A DNA stretch of 11,176 nucleotides, from contig CALCOP010000130.1 of assembly GCA_937897365.1 (NCBI GenBank), positions 1 to 11,176 of the forward strand. Reading direction: 5' to 3'. The stretch comes from an uncultured euryarchaeote. GTDB lineage: Archaea > Thermoplasmatota > Poseidoniia > Poseidoniales > Poseidoniaceae. The position numbers were made by a program, and so were the translations under genes. Shown here in pieces: positions 6,304 through 11,176 of this stretch (positions within the stretch are counted from its first letter, which is position 1; the number at the start of each line of letters is the position of its first letter). The notes below the pieces were generated by a model, which saw only the letters and a program-made list of their open reading frames with translations, was not told the origin of the DNA and searched no databases.

Positions 6304-9300
6304 AAACTGTTTCTTCCTCGGATTCTACGGCCGCATCGGCGGATTCAGATGCCTGCTCTTCGGCTTCCACAGCTTGAATTGCTTGAGCAACCTCGGCATA
6401 TTCTTCAATATCCTCTGTCAAATCTGCAGTTCGCTCGGAAAGTGCAGTTAGCCCAGTGCCAGTCTCTGGCTTTTGGACATCATCGCCCTCATCAGCAGTC
6501 ATATGGTTGAGCAATCCACCAAGACTGTTTGGCGTAGGTAATGGTTCGGGTACTTCAGGCATATCATGTGCAGCAGCAGAAGCTTCTTCAATGCGTGAAC
6601 GGACCTTTTGTTCTGCCTTTTCAGCCTCAGCGAGGGCTTGCTCTCCGAGAGCAATGGCTTGGTCTCGGTCAAAGTCGACGATTCGGCGACTGCATCCGTC
6701 GCCACCGTGAGTAATCCCAATGTGGTGATCTGCGAGTCGTAAGGAAACCTTCCGAAGTGTTACCATGATGAATTGAGCACGCTTACTGCGTTCTCTACAC
6801 ATCAACGCAATCCGTTCTGCGTTATAGCCGTCTAAATTCTGGTCAACCTCATCGAAATAATAGAATGGACTGGGGTCATAATCTTGAATCGCGAAGATAA
6901 GCGCCAACGCTGCCATTGATTGTTCACCACCTGAAAGTTGGTGTCGAGTGACTTTCGCAGACTTACCTCGTGGTTGCGCCCACAATTCCAATCCTCCCTT
7001 GAAAGGTTCATCCTTATTTTCGAGGAAGAGTTCACCTCGACCTCCATCGCTAAGTGACTTGTAAGCGACTTTGAAGTTCTCATTGACCTTGCTCAGAACG
7101 TTAAGAAGACGGGATTTACGTTGACTTTCAAGTTTCTCGGTGACATCGATAAGATGCTTGCGTCGATCTTGAAGCGTTTTGAAATCACCCTTCATCTCAG
7201 ATAGACGAGCCTCGCATGCCTCGTATTGCTCAATAGCCAACATGTTGACTGGTCCATACGAGTCAAGACGGCGCTGGAGTGTGCGTTCATTTCGCTCGGC
7301 ATCGCCAACGCTCGGCAATACAGCGTCTTCGTTGGCCGGCTGAATATTATTCTCTGTCATTTCAAGAAGAGTCTCTTGAATGGACTCATCTTTCAGTGAC
7401 AGAGCGCGACCCATCTCTTCAATCATGACACGGCGGGAACGAGCATCGGTTGCTTTGGCTTGAAGCGAAACTTGTAGACCACTGCGCTCTTCGATAAGTT
7501 CAACACGTTCTTCTTCAAGACCTTGGTTCTCTTCAAGGAATTGCAAACGTTCATCCTCCTTTGCCTTGAGTTCTATAGAATCGGTTGCTATACCTGCTTG
7601 AAGATTGTCGATTCGTTCACTTCGAGTGATTGCATTTTCCTCAAGTAAGGCAATACGTTGGGTGATTTCAGTAACTCGACTGCTCAAGAGGTCTTGATGA
7701 CTTGAATCTCCATTGAGTGAAATTTCTGCTTGGGCTTTGAGACCCTCAGCTTCGACACGCTTGACTTCAGCAGCATGTAATCGGTCTTTGAGATGTTCAG
7801 GACTGGCGTCTTCCAGTGCCGTTTGAGCAACAGAACGTTGTTCATTCGCAGAATTGAGCCCCTGATGAGCATGGTCATGTTCGCGGATTTTATTGGTCGC
7901 CTCAAGTTTAAGTTCGGCCAAACGTTTCTCAATTATTGCTACTTCACCGAGTGCATTGTTATGATTGGTTTGCGCTTGTTTGTGTTCAGCGCGCCATTCT
8001 TGGAAGCGTATCGCATGGTCGCCCTCGGAAAGAGCGTTGATTTTACCTCGTAATTCAACTTGAAGACTGCGGGCATCTGCTAATGCACCGTTGACGGTTT
8101 CGGCCATTAAACGGAATCTCTCAACATCTGATGCAAGCGATTCAACTTCACTCGCACCCTGAATATTACCACCAAAGGTTACGGTCATTCTTCGCTTAGA
8201 ACCACCAACCATAGCACCTCCCGCCTCGGTCACATCACCCCTGAGAGTAACTAATCGCACACCACCCATATTCATTCGAGCGGTAGTCATATTGTCGACA
8301 ATAAGCGTGTTACGGAGAACGAAACGGACAGCAACATCAATTCGAGGGTCGTAATCCAGTAATTCATTGGCGAATCCAATGACTCCTGGTTTCTTTGCGA
8401 CCATCATTGCCTTTCCTGCAGCACGTGATTGGGTGAGTTTGTTGAGAGGAAGGAAGGTCGCTCTTCCTGCCTTGTTTTGTGCCAACCATTGAATGGCTTT
8501 TGCGGCGACCTCATCACTGTCAACAACAACTGAAGTCATTCCACCTCCAATGGCGGTTGCCAAAGCATCGGTGTGCGAAGGGTCACGAGGTTGGCACAAT
8601 TCAGCAACTGTTCCAATCACACCGGACAATTCGCCACGGTCTCGTGCTGCAATGATTGCTGCAGCCCCGCCAGCCATGCCTTTCGCACCAGTACGGTTTT
8701 CTAATTCATTCTTTGCAGTGTTCAATTTTCGCTCAGTTTCCCGCAAACGCTTTTCTACGGCTTGAGATTCTTCAACCAGTTTCTCTTCAGAACGCTGAGC
8801 AGTAATCAATTGGTCGCCAAGTTTCCTACGGTCTTGATCTGGAGCGTCTGCACCGAGTTGTTCTCCCTCTAACTGAGATTCTCCCAGTGCAAGTCGGGCG
8901 TTTTCAGCGGCTTCTTGTGCTGAACTGAGTTGTTCATCGAGCATTTCTGCCTGTGTTGCAACACGATTGACTTCGTTCTGCGCCAATTGTAAGACTTTAG
9001 TTGCAGCCTCAACACCAGAAATGGCTTTTGAGAGTGCGCGTGATAATTCCGCATTTGCGTTTCCGGAGGATTCGAGTAGTTTTTGCACCTCAGCCTCTTC
9101 ATTCTTGGCTTCTTCAAGAGCTGTTTCGGCATTTTTCAAATCTGACCCTGCAGTGCTTAATTCCTGTTTGAACTCTTCCAAGGCGTTTTGTGCTTGAATC
9201 AATGATTCTGCAAGTTCATCTAACTCTTCTTCGTCTTCGAGATGTTTGTCTTCTGCTTCACTTATCCGATCATTGCTTGTAGCAATAGAAATCTGAAGTT

Positions 9301-10225
9301 GGTTTATTGCGGCGAGTAAGCCATTAGAATCACCTCCCATGAGATCTTCAATCTGCTTCTGTAAGGTTCCAATTTTATCTTCGAGTTCCAAAAGCACCTT
9401 CGCTCCTTGCTTGACTTCTGCTTCCAGTTGAACAGCTTCACCTTCGATTCGAACACGTTCTTCAACCATGTATGCTCGTTCAGACTGCTGACTTGCCAAT
9501 TTGGATTGGGCAGAAACAATTCGTGCTTGTTGAAGTTCAGTGACCAAATCTTGAACCTTCAAAGCGAGATTCTTCTCCTTTGTGAGGTCTTTTAATCGTG
9601 CTTTTTGTTCTTCTTCAAGCAAACCGATACGTTCGATATATCCTTCAACCATCTCTTTTTGACGATCTGCTTTGCGAATTTCATCATCATAAGAAGTAAC
9701 ACCTGCTACGCCATCGAGAACTTTTCTGCGTTCTTTAGCAGTCATTTTTGCTAACTTCGTCACGTCACCTTGAAGGACAATATTGTAGCCATCCGGGCGA
9801 GCATTTGCAGCGCCAAGAAGACGATGAAACGTTTTCTGTGTGCTTTCTTCGCCGTCCAGCAAATATGTTGTAATGATGTTATTAGATTTCGATAAACGAA
9901 CTGCACGAGTCATGCGAACTTCATCTTGATCGATGGGGAGTCGGCGCCGTCCACTGGAAAGCAGTGGATTGGCAAAAACGAGCGTGACCTCACAGGAACG
10001 AGCTGGTTTGGAGTTTTTACCACCATTGAAAATCAAATCCTTGGCATTTTGAGCGCGAATAACTTTGTTGCTACGCGGGCCGAGAACAAATTGAATTGCA
10101 TCCCCACAGTTTGATTTCCCTGAACCATTGGGTCCTGTAATTGCAGTGAATCCTCGGTCGAGCGGAACGGTAACCTCGCCTTTGAACGATTTGAAGTTTG
10201 ATATTTCGAGTGCTTGAAGATACAT
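6302..10225 (-). CDS. smc: Chromosome segregation protein SMC (condensin ATPase), with acidic C-terminal tail
   Basis: SMC dimers use ATP-driven head engagement to trap and extrude DNA, organising the chromosome with ScpA and ScpB. From ATG 10225 the product has 1307 residues, against about 1150-1200 for most prokaryotic SMCs. Order: N-terminal head with Walker A GPNGSGKS (31-38) and Q-loop in IVLQGDVTK (Gln152); first coiled coil about 165-510; hinge about 515-680, with the Gly-rich TLRGDVTEAGGAMVGGS; second coiled coil about 690-960; GPVNMLAIEQY at 991-1001; C-terminal head with signature LSGGEQ (1097-1102) and Walker B FYYFDEVD (1121-1128), then D-loop NLDGYN. The head ends near 1187. About 120 further residues follow, starting helical (ALGEQALAEAEKAEQKVRS), then Pro-rich (PEPLPTPNSLGGLLNH), then very acidic to the end. 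ATG 10225 is chosen because MYLQALEISNFKSF is the family start and an SD precedes it; an ATG at 10297 would add 24 unrelated residues. First gene of smc-scpA-scpB. Confidence 0.96.
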   Translation of the reverse strand: MYLQALEISNFKSFKGEVTVPLDRGFTAITGPNGSGKSNCGDAIQFVLGPRSNKVIRAQNAKDLIFNGGKNSKPARSCEVTLVFANPLLSSGRRRLPIDQDEVRMTRAVRLSKSNNIITTYLLDGEESTQKTFHRLLGAANARPDGYNIVLQGDVTKLAKMTAKERRKVLDGVAGVTSYDDEIRKADRQKEMVEGYIERIGLLEEEQKARLKDLTKEKNLALKVQDLVTELQQARIVSAQSKLASQQSERAYMVEERVRIEGEAVQLEAEVKQGAKVLLELEDKIGTLQKQIEDLMGGDSNGLLAAINQLQISIATSNDRISEAEDKHLEDEEELDELAESLIQAQNALEEFKQELSTAGSDLKNAETALEEAKNEEAEVQKLLESSGNANAELSRALSKAISGVEAATKVLQLAQNEVNRVATQAEMLDEQLSSAQEAAENARLALGESQLEGEQLGADAPDQDRRKLGDQLITAQRSEEKLVEESQAVEKRLRETERKLNTAKNELENRTGAKGMAGGAAAIIAARDRGELSGVIGTVAELCQPRDPSHTDALATAIGGGMTSVVVDSDEVAAKAIQWLAQNKAGRATFLPLNKLTQSRAAGKAMMVAKKPGVIGFANELLDYDPRIDVAVRFVLRNTLIVDNMTTARMNMGGVRLVTLRGDVTEAGGAMVGGSKRRMTVTFGGNIQGASEVESLASDVERFRLMAETVNGALADARSLQVELRGKINALSEGDHAIRFQEWRAEHKQAQTNHNNALGEVAIIEKRLAELKLEATNKIREHDHAHQGLNSANEQRSVAQTALEDASPEHLKDRLHAAEVKRVEAEGLKAQAEISLNGDSSHQDLLSSRVTEITQRIALLEENAITRSERIDNLQAGIATDSIELKAKEDERLQFLEENQGLEEERVELIEERSGLQVSLQAKATDARSRRVMIEEMGRALSLKDESIQETLLEMTENNIQPANEDAVLPSVGDAERNERTLQRRLDSYGPVNMLAIEQYEACEARLSEMKGDFKTLQDRRKHLIDVTEKLESQRKSRLLNVLSKVNENFKVAYKSLSDGGRGELFLENKDEPFKGGLELWAQPRGKSAKVTRHQLSGGEQSMAALALIFAIQDYDPSPFYYFDEVDQNLDGYNAERIALMCRERSKRAQFIMVTLRKVSLRLADHHIGITHGGDGCSRRIVDFDRDQAIALGEQALAEAEKAEQKVRSRIEEASAAAHDMPEVPEPLPTPNSLGGLLNHMTADEGDDVQKPETGTGLTALSERTADLTEDIEEYAEVAQAIQAVEAEEQASESADAAVESEEETV

Positions 10226-10298
10226 CCCTATCCCTCTAATCGAAGTTGTTTGCTTCGACCTTATTCGCGACACCCATCTCCCACAGGTCTTAAACAAT
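10226..10298 (-). promoter_or_regulatory. smc leader: SD, small hairpin and weak TATA-like element
   Basis: AGAGGGAT at 10237-10230 (minus strand), with GAGGG 6 nt before ATG 10225, is the smc ribosome binding site. Just upstream is a perfect 6-bp inverted repeat, TCGAAG at 10258-10253 and CTTCGA at 10245-10240, with a 7-nt loop. TTTAAG at 10294-10289 is a weak TATA-like candidate; it would place the transcription start near 10264 with a leader of about 40 nt that includes the hairpin. The ribosome site is well supported; the promoter and hairpin are not. Confidence 0.4.
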
Positions 10299-10335
10299 GC
10301 GAGTCAAACAAGGGCAGTGCAGTGGTTTTGGCAAT

Positions 10336-10348
10336 GGAAAAGAAGAAG
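10336..10348 (-). terminator. Possible T-rich terminator after the membrane-protein gene
   Basis: The minus strand reads CTTCTTCTTTTCC about 45 nt after the stop of the membrane-protein gene. Archaeal transcription often ends at T-rich tracts without a hairpin, so this could separate that gene from smc. The tract is interrupted and no stem precedes it, so support is weak. Confidence 0.2.
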
Positions 10349-10392
10349 CCGAAGGACTTACAAATCGAGTTCAAGGAAAATCAAGGAATGGC

Positions 10393-11172
10393 TCACAGTG
10401 AGCCGGTATTGCCGCATTCCTTACATCCCCCACCCTTGCAATAAGGACAGGTAGCAAGAACTTTGATACTTTTTGAGGGCGTTCGTCGCATGTGTAATTG
10501 TGAATCCTTTTTCAGAATACGGCTACGAGCAATACGTTTGGTTGTTCCGCTGCGGGAATTTAACGACATCTTTACGGAACCAAAAGTATCCCTGAAAGTG
10601 TCCGCTACATCTCTTTGTTTGGTTAGCCGCTCCCTTGACTGTTCAATCGCTTCCGCTTCCCAGTATTTTGGACCGCCCATGAGGAATGCACCAATTGCTG
10701 CAATGGTGCACTGAACGATGAAAGGAGGGACATAAAAAGGAATCAATTCCGAAATACCCTCTGAACTTGCCGCACGTGGTAGGAAGTTGAGACGGTCAAG
10801 AATAGCAATGCTAAACAGTGCAGCTCCGGTTGCGAAGAGGACATGGTAAAGACGCTGTGAACGACGACCCACACGAGTAAAACCTACGCGCCCATAGAGT
10901 AACACGAATAACCCCAACACGAGAAACAGGATATCAACACCGTCCCAAACCCCAACCGAGTCAAGACAATACGATTCATCGCCACTTGCCAATTGCTCTT
11001 CAATGAGAGGAATGAGGCAATGAGGTTCGAACATTCGTGTGATAATCATCTTGGTGTTTTCTGCTCCGTTTATGAAGTAAGGAGCAACTTTTCCAAGTCC
11101 TGCATTTCCAATCGAAAAACCGATAAGAAAGACCCCAAAGAGAATCCCGAGTACATCACGGATGCTCGCCAT
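10393..11172 (-). CDS. Four-helix membrane protein with cytoplasmic C-terminal zinc knuckle
   Basis: 259 residues from ATG 11172; only 4 nt precede it in the window and no in-frame stop lies between, so an upstream start cannot be excluded. Hydrophobic segments are about 7-24, 79-95, 110-126 and 144-166. By the positive-inside rule the basic loop around 95-107 (RVGFTRVGRRSQR) and the C-terminal third are cytoplasmic, which places the loop 25-78 outside, where Cys52 and Cys69 could form a disulfide. After the last helix comes a charged stretch (170-195), a strongly basic segment (201-238), and the ending CPYCKGGGCKECGNTG with Cys242, Cys245, Cys250 and Cys253 in a CxxC-x4-CxxC spacing like a zinc ribbon or DnaJ-type knuckle. 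I do not recognise the family. A basic arm plus zinc knuckle suggests nucleic acid or ribosome contact at the membrane, which is inference. It lies 167 nt upstream of smc on the same strand. Confidence 0.8.
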   Translation of the reverse strand: MASIRDVLGILFGVFLIGFSIGNAGLGKVAPYFINGAENTKMIITRMFEPHCLIPLIEEQLASGDESYCLDSVGVWDGVDILFLVLGLFVLLYGRVGFTRVGRRSQRLYHVLFATGAALFSIAILDRLNFLPRAASSEGISELIPFYVPPFIVQCTIAAIGAFLMGGPKYWEAEAIEQSRERLTKQRDVADTFRDTFGSVKMSLNSRSGTTKRIARSRILKKDSQLHMRRTPSKSIKVLATCPYCKGGGCKECGNTGSL

Positions 11173-11176
11173 AAGA

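Noticed and set aside
6302..10225. Calling the large ATPase Rad50 or another SMC-like protein.
   Set aside because: The hinge has the Gly-rich SMC signature (RGDVTEAGGAMVGGS) and no Rad50 zinc hook CxxC, and the gene sits with scpA and scpB.
10371..10388. Direct repeat TCAAGGAA..TCAAGGAA before the end of the membrane-protein gene.
   Set aside because: Only two 8-bp copies in a purine-rich stretch, with no further copies and no functional context.
10334..10444. Short plus-strand frame MEKKKPKDLQIEFKENQG... opposite the end of the membrane-protein gene.
   Set aside because: About 36 codons, no ribosome site or promoter, and its end overlaps the well-supported zinc-knuckle codons on the other strand.

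Overview
The window looks like a chromosome segment of a planktonic euryarchaeon. My best guess is Marine Group II/Poseidoniales (Thermoplasmatota). The reasons are an SMC protein with euryarchaeal-style head motifs beside scpA and scpB, a class II ('bacterial-type') HMG-CoA reductase of the kind known from Thermoplasmatales and Archaeoglobales, moderate G+C, tight gene packing, and Shine-Dalgarno sites (GGAGGTGA, GAGGTGAT, GAGGG) about 6 nt before several starts. This placement rests on remembered family features, not on a search. I see no rRNA, tRNA, CRISPR array or insertion sequence.

Layout. (1) Positions 1-2882, minus strand: a two-gene unit. An AAA+ ATPase/winged-helix protein is followed by a beta-propeller protein that runs off the left edge; the two are joined by a TGATG stop/start overlap. 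(2) Roughly 2883-3155: a divergent intergenic region with an AT-rich cluster of TTAACG/CGTTAA hexamers, including a 14-bp perfect palindrome. (3) 3156-4454, plus strand: class II HMG-CoA reductase, the mevalonate-forming step of archaeal lipid synthesis. This is the only plus-strand gene. (4) 4457-10225, minus strand: a complete condensin operon, smc-scpA-scpB, with junctions of 10 nt or less and nested ribosome binding sites. It converges on the reductase gene; the two stop codons lie inside one 14-bp palindrome. (5) 10226-10392: the smc leader, with a small hairpin next to the ribosome binding site. (6) 10393-11172, minus strand: a four-helix membrane protein with a cytoplasmic basic segment and a C-terminal four-cysteine zinc knuckle.

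How they work together. SMC, ScpA and ScpB should form the ring that organises and segregates the chromosome. Both SMC and ScpA are longer than usual: SMC has an acidic tail of about 120 residues, and ScpA has a central acidic insertion plus a helical tail. The least explained part is the AAA+/propeller pair. The AAA+ protein has arginine in place of the Walker A lysine, a long acidic linker and a C-terminal DNA-binding-type winged helix, and it is translationally coupled to a propeller-plus-helical-repeat partner. The hexamer cluster just upstream could be its binding site, which is inference. The HMG-CoA reductase appears to be an unrelated metabolic gene.
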